This document shows positions 1 through 6,825 of a DNA stretch of 9,168 nucleotides, in pieces (the stretch's first letter is position 1; the number at the start of each line of letters is the position of its first letter). This DNA is from DASTQL01 sp035462375. Lineage in GTDB: Bacteria; Actinomycetota; Actinomycetes; Jiangellales; Jiangellaceae. The translations under genes and the position numbers were made by a program. The stretch is taken from the NCBI GenBank assembly GCA_035462375.1, contig DATHUJ010000174.1, positions 1 through 9,168 of the forward strand, written 5' to 3'. Below the pieces are notes generated by a model, which was given only the letters and a program-made list of their open reading frames with translations, was not told the DNA's origin and did no database searches.

Positions 1-554
1 AGCGTCACCCCGATCTCCTCGCCGCGGTTCTCGAAGCAGAAGACCTGCTCGACGTTGGGCACGGTCGAGAGCTCGGCCGTGCGGTCGGCCCAGGCTTCGA
101 TGACCAGCCTGGCCTGCGCCGTGGACAGCTCGGAAAAGGTCGACATGTGGTCGCTGGTGAAGCAGACCACCTCGCAGCGCCCGACACCGGGCTGTCGCGT
201 GAACAGCTCGCCGCCGAGGTCCACCGTGGGCGGGACCGGGGGCACCGACGTGGCGAGCGACGGGAACCGGTTCTCGAAGACGACCACGTCGTAGTCGGGG
301 GAGGGGATCTCGGTCTCCCGGCCGTCGCGGGACGGGCACAGCGGGCACTCGTCCGCCGGCGGGAGGTGGGTCCGACCCTGGCGGTGCGAGGCGATGGTCA
401 CCCACTCGTCGAGGAGCGGGTCGTAGCGGATCTCCGAGGTCGTGGCCGTCTCGGGCAGGTCACGGGTGTCGACCAGCTGGCGCTTGGCATCGTCGGAGAG
501 GTCGAAGTAGACGATCTCGCGGCCGTCGGCGAGTCGGGTGGAGGTGCGCCTCAC
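1..554 (-). CDS. galT: Galactose-1-phosphate uridylyltransferase (GalT), 3' end cut off by window edge
   Basis: GalT is a cytoplasmic Leloir-pathway enzyme that swaps UMP between UDP-glucose and galactose-1-phosphate, giving UDP-galactose and glucose-1-phosphate. I translated the minus strand from GTG at 554-552 and read 184 residues with no stop before the edge. Visible family marks are the zinc-type CxxC (Cys70, Cys73, in ECPLCPSRDGR), VVFENRFPSL (about 91-100), a CFTSDH segment (131-136) whose His matches the position of a metal ligand in the E. coli enzyme, and FENRGEEIGVT (174-184), which leads into the catalytic HPH motif. That motif would lie just past base 1 and is not seen. The GTG overlaps the regulator's TGA by four bases, and a purine-rich AGAGGGGG lies about 5 bases upstream, so this start is well supported. 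The roughly 40-residue N-terminal stretch before EIRYDPLLDEWV looks normal for actinobacterial GalT (from memory). Expression is presumably coupled to the upstream beta-galactosidase and regulator genes. Confidence 0.93.
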   Translation of the reverse strand, partial: MRRTSTRLADGREIVYFDLSDDAKRQLVDTRDLPETATTSEIRYDPLLDEWVTIASHRQGRTHLPPADECPLCPSRDGRETEIPSPDYDVVVFENRFPSLATSVPPVPPTVDLGGELFTRQPGVGRCEVVCFTSDHMSTFSELSTAQARLVIEAWADRTAELSTVPNVEQVFCFENRGEEIGVT

Positions 555-1345
555 CCGACCCCCTCTGCGGACTCCACGAGTCGCACCTCGTCGACCTTGT
601 CGCGGAGGACGGCGGCGGCGTGGTCCGGGAGACCGGTGTCGGTTACGAGGACATCGGCTTCTTCCAGTGCGGCGATGGTGCTGATGCCCAGCTCCCCCCA
701 TTTGCTGCTGTCGGCGACCACGACGAGCCGTCGGGCGGCCTCGATGAAGGCGCGGTCGGTCTCCGCCTCGAGCATGTTCGGCGTGGTGTAGCCGCCGCGT
801 TCATCCATGCCGTGCACGCCCAGGAACACCATGTCCAGGTGGAGCTGGCGCAGCCCCGAGGCGGCCAGGGGCCCCACTAGCGCATCCGACGGTGTGCGCA
901 CCCCACCGGTGAGGATGACCGTCTGCCCGGCCATGCCGCCGGCGTGCAGGACGCCGGCGACCTGGACCGAGTTGGTGACCACGGTGATACCCGGGACCTC
1001 GCGCAGCCGGTGCGCCAGCGTCCACGTGGTGGTCCCGGCGGAGAGGCCCACGGCGCTTCCCGGCATCACCAGGGTGGCGGCGGCGACCGCGATGGCCGCC
1101 TTCTCGCGCCGGTTGCGCAGCCACTTGACCTCGAAGCCCGGCTCGTCGGTGCTGGGCGACCGGGGGATCGTCGCCCCGCCGTGCACCTTGTCGACCCTGC
1201 TCTGCCGGGCAAGCACGTCGAGGTCGCGGCGGACGGTCATGTCGGAGACCCCCAGTAGGGCCGTGAGGTCGCTGACCCTGACAGCGCCCTTGCGCTGGAC
1301 CTCCTCGAGGATGCGCGCCTGGCGTTGCGCGGCGAGCACCGTCAC
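551..1345 (-). CDS. DeoR-family transcriptional regulator of the galactoside locus
   Basis: This is a 264-residue DeoR/GlpR-type regulator, normal family length. The N-terminal winged helix-turn-helix covers about residues 5-60 (ARILEEVQRKGAVRVSDLTA, then GVSDMTVRRDLDVL with the hallmark TVRRDL, then KVHGGA at 53-58). The C-terminal sugar-phosphate-sensing domain (about 75-250) has the GTTT phosphate-binding loop (104-107), TNSVQVAG (124-131), LTGGVRTPSDALVGP (145-159), DMVFLGVHG (171-179), and ADSSKWG (211-217). Known family members usually repress and are released by a phosphorylated sugar. Galactose-1-phosphate is a reasonable effector here, but that is inference. Its GTG start overlaps the beta-galactosidase TGA (GTGA) and its own TGA overlaps galT (GTGA), so it is translated inside the operon it probably controls. 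AGAGG lies 4 bases before the chosen GTG; a second in-frame GTG two codons later is a possible alternative start. Confidence 0.93.
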   Translation of the reverse strand: MTVLAAQRQARILEEVQRKGAVRVSDLTALLGVSDMTVRRDLDVLARQSRVDKVHGGATIPRSPSTDEPGFEVKWLRNRREKAAIAVAAATLVMPGSAVGLSAGTTTWTLAHRLREVPGITVVTNSVQVAGVLHAGGMAGQTVILTGGVRTPSDALVGPLAASGLRQLHLDMVFLGVHGMDERGGYTTPNMLEAETDRAFIEAARRLVVVADSSKWGELGISTIAALEEADVLVTDTGLPDHAAAVLRDKVDEVRLVESAEGVG

Positions 1346-3354
1346 CCGTCCTCTCGCACCACGGCCACGCCCCCCGCCGGGACGTGGACCCGACCGTCAC
1401 AGCGGGTGCCGCTCACGAGCTCCGTCCCCGACGCCGAGACCGTGGCGCCCTGGCCGGTGTGGTCCACCAGGAAGAGGTAGGAGCGGTCGTCCCCGTGGCG
1501 CCGGACCGCCTCGACGCCTGGCGGGACCTCCGCCTCGGGCCGGACGCCGGCCTTCTCGAGCACGCGCTGCACGAGTGCGAACGTTCCCGAGTCGTCGAGT
1601 CTCGTCGCGCAGTACCACGCGAGTCCCTCACCAGCGCGACGACAGGTGACGGCCGGGACCCCGGACAGCGGCCCGTCGGCATATGACGCCTCCGCCCGCG
1701 CCCCGTCCAGGTGCAGCAGCTCTACCCACACGTCGGCGATCGAGCCGTCGTCCAGGTGCACCACCTCGCCGACACGCAGCGGGAAGAACTCCTCCACCCG
1801 CACGCCCAGCAGCTCACGGAAGGCTCCCGGGTAACCACCCAGCCGGACGTGGTCGTGCTCGTCGACGATGCCGCTGAAGTAGGTGACGAGGACGTGGCCG
1901 CCGCGGCGTACGTAGTCGTCGATCGCGCGCGCCGTGTCGTCCCGGACGAGATGCAGTGTCGGGACGAGAACCACGCGGTACGACCCCAGCTCGGCCGTGG
2001 GGGGGATGACGTCGACGGTGACTCCCGCGGCCCACGCCGCCCGGTGCAGGGCGTGCGCGCGGTCGAGCCCCGTGACGTCCACAGTGGGCGTGGAGTCAGC
2101 CTCGACGGCCCACTGGGACTGGTAGTCGGCGACGAGCGCCACCTCCGCCTCGACCCGCGTGCCCGCCACCTCGTCGAGACGGTCGAGAACCCGGCCGAGC
2201 TCGACGACCTCGCGCCAGACCTTGGTGTCCGTGCCCGCGTGCGGCACCAGGGCGGAGTGGAACCTCTCCGACCCGGCCCGCGAGGCTCGCCACTGAAAGA
2301 AGCAGACGCCATCCGCCCCTCTCGCGACGTGCGCGAGGCTGTGCCGCAGCATCTCCCCGGGGCGCTTGGCAACGTTGCGGGGCTGCCAGTTCACCGCGCT
2401 GGTCGAGTGCTCCATGAGCAGCCACGGTCCGCCCCCGGCCAGTCCTCGTGTGCGGTCGGCGCAGAAGGCCAGCTCTACGTGTCCCTCCGGGTCGGCGGCG
2501 ATCACGTAGTGGTCGTTGGCGACGAGGTCCTGCTCCGGGGCCCACGCGGCGTAGTCGAGCGCGTCGATGTGCTGGGTCACCATGAAGTTCGTCGTGACCG
2601 GTATCGCGGGGGTGATCTCGCGGAGCAGGTCGCGTTCGGCTCGGAAGTGTCCGAGCAGCTCGTCCGAGGAGAAGCGACGGAAGTCGAGCTGCTGGGTCGG
2701 GTTGGGCGTCGCCGTCGCCGCGCGCGGTGGTAGGACCTGCGACCATTGGCCGTACCGCTGGCTCCAGAAGGCGGTTCCCCACGCCTCGTTGAGCCGGTCG
2801 AGATCGCCGTACCGGGAGCGCAGCCAGCCGCGGAAGGCAGCGGCGCTGACGTCGCAGTAGCAATGCGCGTTGTGGCAGCCCAGCTCGTTCGACGCGTGCC
2901 ACAACGACAGGGCTGGGTGCGCGCGGTACCGCACGGCGACCTCGCGGACGAAATCGAGCGCCCGCTCCCGGAAGACGGCGGAGCTGGGGCACCAGGCTTG
3001 CCGGCCCCCCGGCCATAGCCGGACGCCATCGGCAGTGACCGGGAGCGTCTCGGGGTGCTGGTGGGACAGCCACGGCGGCGGCGATGCGGTTCCGGTGCCC
3101 AGGTCCACGTGGACTCCATGTGCAGCGAGCAGGTCCATCACGCGGTCGAGCCGACTGAAGTCGTGGTGCCCAGGGGAGCGCTCGACGTCGGCCCACCCGA
3201 AGACGTTCACCGCCACCAGGTCGACCCCTGCCTCGCGCATCAGGGCGACGTCCTCGTTCCAGATCGCCTCCGGCCACTGCTCCGGGTTGTAGTCGCCCCC
3301 GAAGGCCAGCCGACCGCGGAGCGCCGCGGGCCAGCGAGACGGTTCGGGAGTCAC
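1342..3354 (-). CDS. GH42 beta-galactosidase, cytoplasmic
   Basis: The 670-residue product matches the usual size and layout of glycoside hydrolase family 42. A TIM barrel spans about residues 15-395, followed by a trimerisation domain (about 400-610) and a small C-terminal beta domain. It opens with GGDYNPEQWPEAIWNEDV (19-36), the family's signature start. Asn156-Glu157 (WHASNELGCH) is the expected acid/base and Glu315 (LLMEHSTSAVNWQ) the expected nucleophile. The reaction is retaining hydrolysis of terminal beta-galactosyl residues. Cys122, Cys165 and Cys167 match metal-site cysteines of the Thermus A4 enzyme, but the last one is Ser170 here. No signal peptide or membrane segment is seen, so its substrate must be imported, presumably by the divergent transporter. 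The GTG start has GGAGG 8 bases upstream. It is first in a minus-strand operon with the regulator and galT. The true substrate could be lactose or beta-galacto-oligosaccharides; GH42 enzymes often prefer the latter. Confidence 0.95.
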   Translation of the reverse strand: MTPEPSRWPAALRGRLAFGGDYNPEQWPEAIWNEDVALMREAGVDLVAVNVFGWADVERSPGHHDFSRLDRVMDLLAAHGVHVDLGTGTASPPPWLSHQHPETLPVTADGVRLWPGGRQAWCPSSAVFRERALDFVREVAVRYRAHPALSLWHASNELGCHNAHCYCDVSAAAFRGWLRSRYGDLDRLNEAWGTAFWSQRYGQWSQVLPPRAATATPNPTQQLDFRRFSSDELLGHFRAERDLLREITPAIPVTTNFMVTQHIDALDYAAWAPEQDLVANDHYVIAADPEGHVELAFCADRTRGLAGGGPWLLMEHSTSAVNWQPRNVAKRPGEMLRHSLAHVARGADGVCFFQWRASRAGSERFHSALVPHAGTDTKVWREVVELGRVLDRLDEVAGTRVEAEVALVADYQSQWAVEADSTPTVDVTGLDRAHALHRAAWAAGVTVDVIPPTAELGSYRVVLVPTLHLVRDDTARAIDDYVRRGGHVLVTYFSGIVDEHDHVRLGGYPGAFRELLGVRVEEFFPLRVGEVVHLDDGSIADVWVELLHLDGARAEASYADGPLSGVPAVTCRRAGEGLAWYCATRLDDSGTFALVQRVLEKAGVRPEAEVPPGVEAVRRHGDDRSYLFLVDHTGQGATVSASGTELVSGTRCDGRVHVPAGGVAVVREDG

Positions 3355-3386
3355 GGTGCACGCCTCCGAGGTCGACGTCGCCGCTC

Positions 3387-3415
3387 AGCATCCAACATGA
3401 AACGTCAGGCGTCAA
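3387..3415 (-). promoter_or_regulatory. Candidate promoter for the beta-galactosidase-deoR-galT operon
   Basis: On the minus strand TTGACG (3415-3410) is followed after 17 bases by GATGCT (3392-3387). The first matches the sigma-70-type -35 consensus in five of six positions. The second is a weak -10, keeping the A and final T of the actinobacterial pattern. A start near 3380 would give a leader of about 25 bases containing GGAGG before the GTG at 3354. Identified by eye only. Confidence 0.4.
3403..3415 (-). repeat. TGACG direct repeat over the minus-strand -35 box (candidate operator)
   Basis: The minus strand reads TTGACGCCTGACG, which is two copies of TGACG seven bases apart. The first copy is part of the predicted -35 hexamer. 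Tandem short direct repeats are one form of DeoR-family operator, so this could be a regulator site. The repeat is short and could be chance. Confidence 0.3.
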
Positions 3416-3488
3416 CATCTCGCCGGTCAGAGCGTATGGATCTGGCACAGCTGAGGTCACAGACGGGCAACAGAACGGCGACCAGGAC

Positions 3489-3517
3489 TTGACATCGATA
3501 GGCGCCTGCGCTCGAAT
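3489..3517 (+). promoter_or_regulatory. Candidate promoter for the importer/alpha-galactosidase operon
   Basis: A perfect TTGACA (3489-3494) is followed after exactly 17 bases by TCGAAT (3512-3517), which matches TATAAT in four of six positions including the final T. Transcription from about 3524 would leave a leader of about 40 bases ending in the strong GAGGAGGA ribosome site (3553-3560) before ATG 3564. Spacing and position make this the strongest promoter candidate in the window. Confidence 0.55.
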
Positions 3518-3525
3518 ACGTTCGA
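3512..3525 (+). promoter_or_regulatory. Inverted repeat TCGAA-N4-TTCGA, candidate operator on the -10 box
   Basis: Perfect 5-base arms (3512-3516 and 3521-3525) flank TACG. The left arm is five of the six bases of the predicted -10 hexamer and the right arm reaches the predicted transcription start, so a bound protein would block RNA polymerase. The DeoR regulator in the divergent operon is the natural candidate, but binding of this site is inferred. The central four bases do not pair, so it does not resemble a LacI-type site with a central CG. Confidence 0.45.
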
Positions 3526-3563
3526 TCCTGTTGGAAACTGTGCAATCATGGCGAGGAGGACGG

Positions 3564-4490
3564 ATGGCGACCAGCACGTCGGTTGCCGCACCGGTCGAGA
3601 CACGGGGCAGTGGGCGTCAGCGCCGCGGGACGGCGCACCGCTCCGCTGTCGCCATCCTGCTCGCGCCGTTCGCCGTCCTCTTCACCCTCTTCTACCTCGC
3701 GCCCATCGCGTACGCGGTGTGGCAGTCGTTCCTCAAGGTCGAACGCGAAGGCACCTTCGGGCCCCCGACAACGGTCTTCGGCGGTTTCGAGCAGTACGTG
3801 CGCGTCTTCTCCGACGAGGCCTTCCGGGCCAGCATCCTGCGCGTCCTGCTCTTCGGGATCGTCCAGGTACCGGTGATGCTCGGCCTGGCACTGGTCTTCG
3901 CACTGCTCCTCGACTCCACCGTCCTGCGGCTCAAGCGCCTATTCCGCCTGTCGTTCTTCGTCCCCTACGCGGTCCCGGGCGTCATCGCTGCGATCATGTG
4001 GGGCTTCCTGTACTCGCCCACCCTGTCGCCGTTCCAGTGGCTCACGGAACGCGTCGACTTCCTGGGCGGGTCGGTGGTGCTCTGGTCCATCGCCAACGTG
4101 GTCACGTGGGTCTACACCGGCTACAACATGCTGATCATCTACGCGGCGTTGCAGGCGATCCCTCAGGAGATCTACGAGGCGGCCCGGATCGACGGGGCCG
4201 GCAACGTCCGGATCGCCTGGTCGGTGAAGGTGCCGTTGGTCCTGCCGGCCATCATCCTCACCGGCGTCTTCTCCATCATCGGCACGCTGCAGCTCTTCGC
4301 TGAGCCGCAGGTCTTCCGGTCCATCACGACGGCGGTCACGAGTACGTACACCCCGAACCTCGCCGTCTACACGACGTCGACGGTGCCGAACTTCAACCTG
4401 GCCGCAGCCTTCTCCGTGGTCCTCGCACTCACGACCTTCGTGCTGAGCTTCACCTTCCTTCGGCTGACCCAGCGCAGGGCCTTCCAGTGA
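3564..4490 (+). CDS. ABC sugar importer permease, MalF/UgpA type
   Basis: This 308-residue inner-membrane subunit belongs to a carbohydrate-uptake (CUT1-type) ABC importer. About six hydrophobic segments are visible near residues 28-55, 92-117, 130-150, 170-193, 223-247 and 278-299. The cytoplasmic EAA loop, which contacts the ATPase, is at 204-228 (YEAARIDGAG, then Leu227-Pro228). I chose ATG 3564 because GAGGAGGA sits just upstream. The frame stays open back to a TTG at 3489, but that TTG is inside the predicted -35 box and the extra 25 codons look non-coding. It is the first gene of the plus-strand operon and overlaps the next permease by GTGA, which fits a stoichiometric MalF/MalG-type heterodimer. 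Its substrate is inferred from neighbours to be an alpha- and/or beta-galactoside. Confidence 0.94.
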   Translation: MATSTSVAAPVETRGSGRQRRGTAHRSAVAILLAPFAVLFTLFYLAPIAYAVWQSFLKVEREGTFGPPTTVFGGFEQYVRVFSDEAFRASILRVLLFGIVQVPVMLGLALVFALLLDSTVLRLKRLFRLSFFVPYAVPGVIAAIMWGFLYSPTLSPFQWLTERVDFLGGSVVLWSIANVVTWVYTGYNMLIIYAALQAIPQEIYEAARIDGAGNVRIAWSVKVPLVLPAIILTGVFSIIGTLQLFAEPQVFRSITTAVTSTYTPNLAVYTTSTVPNFNLAAAFSVVLALTTFVLSFTFLRLTQRRAFQ

Positions 4491-5356
4491 GCGCGACCAC
4501 AGCCCCGGGCGGGGTGCGGGAGAAGCCGGTCTCGGTCGGAGTGGCCTTCCTCGTCATGGCCGTCTTCGCCGTGTACTTCCTGCTGCCGGTGTGGTGGCTG
4601 GTGGTGGCCGCGAGCAAGGGACGGGGACAGCTCGCCTCGACCAACCCCCTGTGGTTCTCCGACGACATGCTCCTCGGCAGCAACATCGCCGACCTGCTCG
4701 CTTTCAGAGGCGGGATCTTCCTGCGCTGGGTGCTCAACAGCCTGCTGTACGCCGGCCTGGGCGCCCTCCTCGCGACGCTGTTCGCCGCGATGGCGGGGTA
4801 CGCCCTGGCCAAGTACGCCTTCCGCGGGCGTGAGGTCATCTTCAACGTCATCCTCGGCGGGGTCCTCGTGCCGGCGACGGCACTCGCGCTGCCCCTGTTC
4901 CTGATCTTCAGCCGAGTCGACCAGACCAACACCTTCTGGGCGGTCTTCCTCCCGAGCCTGGTCAGCCCGTTCGGCGTGTACCTGGCGCGGATCTACGCGG
5001 CCGCCAGCGTGCCCGAGGAACTGATCGAAGCCGCGCGACTGGACGGCTCGGGCGAGGTGAGGACCTTCTTCTCCGTGGCCCTGAGGCTCATGGGACCGGC
5101 CCTGGTCACCATCTACCTCTTCCAGTTCGTCTACATCTGGAACAACTTCTTCCTCCCGCTGATCATGCTGCAGGACCAGCGGCTGTTCCCCGTGACGCTC
5201 GGCCTCTACGCCTGGAACACGCAGATCACCCAGGCCCCCGAGCTCCGGACGTACGTCATCGTCGGCGCCCTCGTCTCCATCGTGCCGCTGATCGTGGCGT
5301 TCCTCGTACTGCAGCGCTTCTGGCAGTCGGGGCTGGCCGCAGGCGGGGTCAAGTGA
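4487..5356 (+). CDS. ABC sugar importer permease, MalG/UgpE type
   Basis: This 289-residue protein is the second membrane subunit of the importer. Six hydrophobic stretches are visible (about residues 17-41, 82-108, 117-142, 149-170, 200-222 and 255-275). The MalG-type EAA loop is at 180-205 (IEAARLDGSG with Glu181 and Gly187). The C-terminal part carries the IWNNFFLPLIML segment (217-228), typical of MalG-like permeases. The GTG start overlaps the preceding stop (GTGA, 4487-4490), implying translational coupling with its partner. No ATPase gene follows, so energy must come from an ATPase encoded elsewhere. In actinomycetes one MsiK-type ATPase commonly serves several such importers (established for Streptomyces); its use here is inference. 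Confidence 0.94.
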   Translation: MSATTAPGGVREKPVSVGVAFLVMAVFAVYFLLPVWWLVVAASKGRGQLASTNPLWFSDDMLLGSNIADLLAFRGGIFLRWVLNSLLYAGLGALLATLFAAMAGYALAKYAFRGREVIFNVILGGVLVPATALALPLFLIFSRVDQTNTFWAVFLPSLVSPFGVYLARIYAAASVPEELIEAARLDGSGEVRTFFSVALRLMGPALVTIYLFQFVYIWNNFFLPLIMLQDQRLFPVTLGLYAWNTQITQAPELRTYVIVGALVSIVPLIVAFLVLQRFWQSGLAAGGVK

Positions 5357-5398
5357 CCGCGGTGCCGATCTCACCACACAGACGACAACGGCGGGGCA

Positions 5399-5414
5399 CC
5401 CGGCCCGCGCCGGG
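5399..5414 (+). promoter_or_regulatory. GC-rich hairpin between permease and binding-protein genes
   Basis: CCCGGC (5399-5404) and GCCGGG (5409-5414) form a perfect 6-base-pair stem with a CCGC loop in the 73-base gap before the lipoprotein gene. There is no following T run, so a factor-independent terminator is unlikely. It ends where the GGGAAGGGA ribosome site begins (5412-5420), so it could affect translation or protect the 5' end of a processed message for the binding protein. Short GC-rich stems are common in such DNA. Confidence 0.35.
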
Positions 5415-5429
5415 AAGGGACCGGACGAC

Positions 5430-6791
5430 ATGACGGCGACACGGAGGCGCAGGCTCCTCGCGTTGGCCCTCGTCCCAGCGCTGGCGGCTCTTGCCGCCTG
5501 CGGGGGCGATGACGGCGGTGATGCGGGCGGTGGCGGCGACGCGGGCGGTGGCGGCAACGCGGCCGCCTGCGAGCCGAGCGACGGTGAGGTCACCCTGACC
5601 TTCACCTCATGGGTGCCGGGCATCGACGCCGCGGTCGACCTGTGGAACGAGCAGAACTCCGACGTCCAGGTCCAGCTGCAGACCGGGCCGGCCGGCAACG
5701 CCGGGACGTACCAGAACTTCTTCAACGCCCTGCAGGCGGGCGACGCGCCCGACCTGGGCCAGATCGAGTTCGACACGCTGCCCAACTTCCGGGTCCAGGA
5801 CGGCCTCGTGGACATTGGTGGGTGCGAGGGCGTGGCTGAGGCCGCCGACTCGTTCGTCGACTGGACCTGGCAGCAGGTGACCTTCGGCGAGGACGACGCG
5901 GTTTACGCAATACCGCAGGACACCGGCCCGATGGCGATGTACTACCGGGCGGACCTCTTCGAGGCTGCCGGCATCGAGGTCCCCACCACCTGGGACGAGT
6001 ACGCCGAGGCGGCGCGCGCCATCCAGGCGCAGGGGGCCTTCATCACCCACTTCCCACAGCGGGACGTCAACTGGTTCGCCGGTCTCGTCTGGCAGGCGGG
6101 CGGTCAGTGGTTCGGCAACGACGGCGAGGCCTGGGAGGTCACGCTCACCAGTCCGGAGTCCACCCAGGTGGCGGAGTACTGGCAGGGACTGGCCGACGAA
6201 GGACTGGTCGCCAACCTCCAGGGATTCTCCGAGGAGTGGAACAACGCGCTCAATACCGGTCAGGTCTGGACCTGGGTGAGTGCCGTCTGGGGCAACAACA
6301 CCATCGTCACCAACGCGCCCGACACGGCCGGTCTCTGGCAGGTGGCCCCTATGCCGCAGTGGGAGGAAGGCGCGAGCGCGGCCGGCAACTGGGGCGGCTC
6401 CACAACCGCGGTCTTCCAAGGCACCGACCACCCGTACGAGGCGGCGCAGTTCGCGCTCTGGCTGAACACCGACGAGGAGGCCCTCACCCTCCTGAACGAG
6501 GGTGGCGGTCTGTACCCGGCGACCACCGCGGGCCTCGACCTGCCGGCGCTCCAGGAGGGTGAGGAGTTCTTCGGCGGTCAGGAGATCTTCGATGTCTTCG
6601 CCGAGGCCTCCGGCGAGGTGGACCCGGACTTCGTCTGGGGGCCGACCATGACGCAGACATACAACGACATCGCCGACGGCTTCGGACCCGCCTTGGGCGG
6701 CTCGGGGACCTTCGTGGACGCCCTGAGCAGTGCGGAGCAGACGACGGTCGAGGCGCTGGAGGCGCAGTCCATCCCGGTGGCGGGGGAGTGA
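5430..6791 (+). CDS. Sugar-binding lipoprotein of the ABC importer (family 1 solute-binding protein)
   Basis: This 453-residue protein captures the imported sugar on the outer face of the membrane. It has a lipoprotein signal peptide: an Arg5-Arg8 cluster, a hydrophobic core at 9-22, and a lipobox ending in Ala-Ala-Cys24, the expected lipidated residue. A flexible Gly/Asp linker follows (25-47) with two DAGGGG repeats. The mature domain begins near 53 (VTLTFTSWVPG), with features of MalE/UgpB-like proteins such as DAPDLGQIEFDTLPNF (105-120) and a later GPMAMYYRADLFEAAG followed by PTTWDEYAEAA. GGGAAGGGA lies 9 bases before the ATG. It sits third in the operon, after both permeases, whereas such genes are often first. 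The likely ligand is a galactoside, given the flanking alpha- and beta-galactosidases. Binding residues cannot be assigned by eye. Confidence 0.94.
   Translation: MTATRRRRLLALALVPALAALAACGGDDGGDAGGGGDAGGGGNAAACEPSDGEVTLTFTSWVPGIDAAVDLWNEQNSDVQVQLQTGPAGNAGTYQNFFNALQAGDAPDLGQIEFDTLPNFRVQDGLVDIGGCEGVAEAADSFVDWTWQQVTFGEDDAVYAIPQDTGPMAMYYRADLFEAAGIEVPTTWDEYAEAARAIQAQGAFITHFPQRDVNWFAGLVWQAGGQWFGNDGEAWEVTLTSPESTQVAEYWQGLADEGLVANLQGFSEEWNNALNTGQVWTWVSAVWGNNTIVTNAPDTAGLWQVAPMPQWEEGASAAGNWGGSTTAVFQGTDHPYEAAQFALWLNTDEEALTLLNEGGGLYPATTAGLDLPALQEGEEFFGGQEIFDVFAEASGEVDPDFVWGPTMTQTYNDIADGFGPALGGSGTFVDALSSAEQTTVEALEAQSIPVAGE
5520..5555 (+). repeat. Two tandem 18-base repeats coding DAGGGG in the lipoprotein linker
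   Basis: Copies at 5520-5537 and 5538-5555 differ at a single base (GAT versus GAC, silent). They encode two DAGGGG units just after the lipidated cysteine. This is a slippage-prone spot that could change linker length between strains. Confidence 0.8.
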
Positions 6792-6825
6792 CGGCAGCGG
6801 CGGCCACGAGCGGCACGATGGGGAC

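Noticed and set aside
1711..2733. Open frame of 340 codons on the plus strand inside the beta-galactosidase gene
   Set aside because: It is antisense to a well-supported GH42 gene and shows no domain or ribosome site.
3489..3563. Upstream extension of the first permease to a TTG start
   Set aside because: The TTG lies inside the predicted TTGACA -35 box. The strong GAGGAGGA site precedes ATG 3564, and the added residues do not look like a permease N-terminus.
4367..5815. Open frame of 482 codons on the minus strand across the MalG-like permease and lipoprotein genes
   Set aside because: It spans the boundary of two clear plus-strand genes, and its low-complexity, charged sequence has no family resemblance.
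6730..6825. Upstream extension of the alpha-galactosidase to GTG 6730
   Set aside because: It would overlap the lipoprotein gene by 62 bases and adds an Arg/Ser-rich stretch unlike GH36 N-termini.
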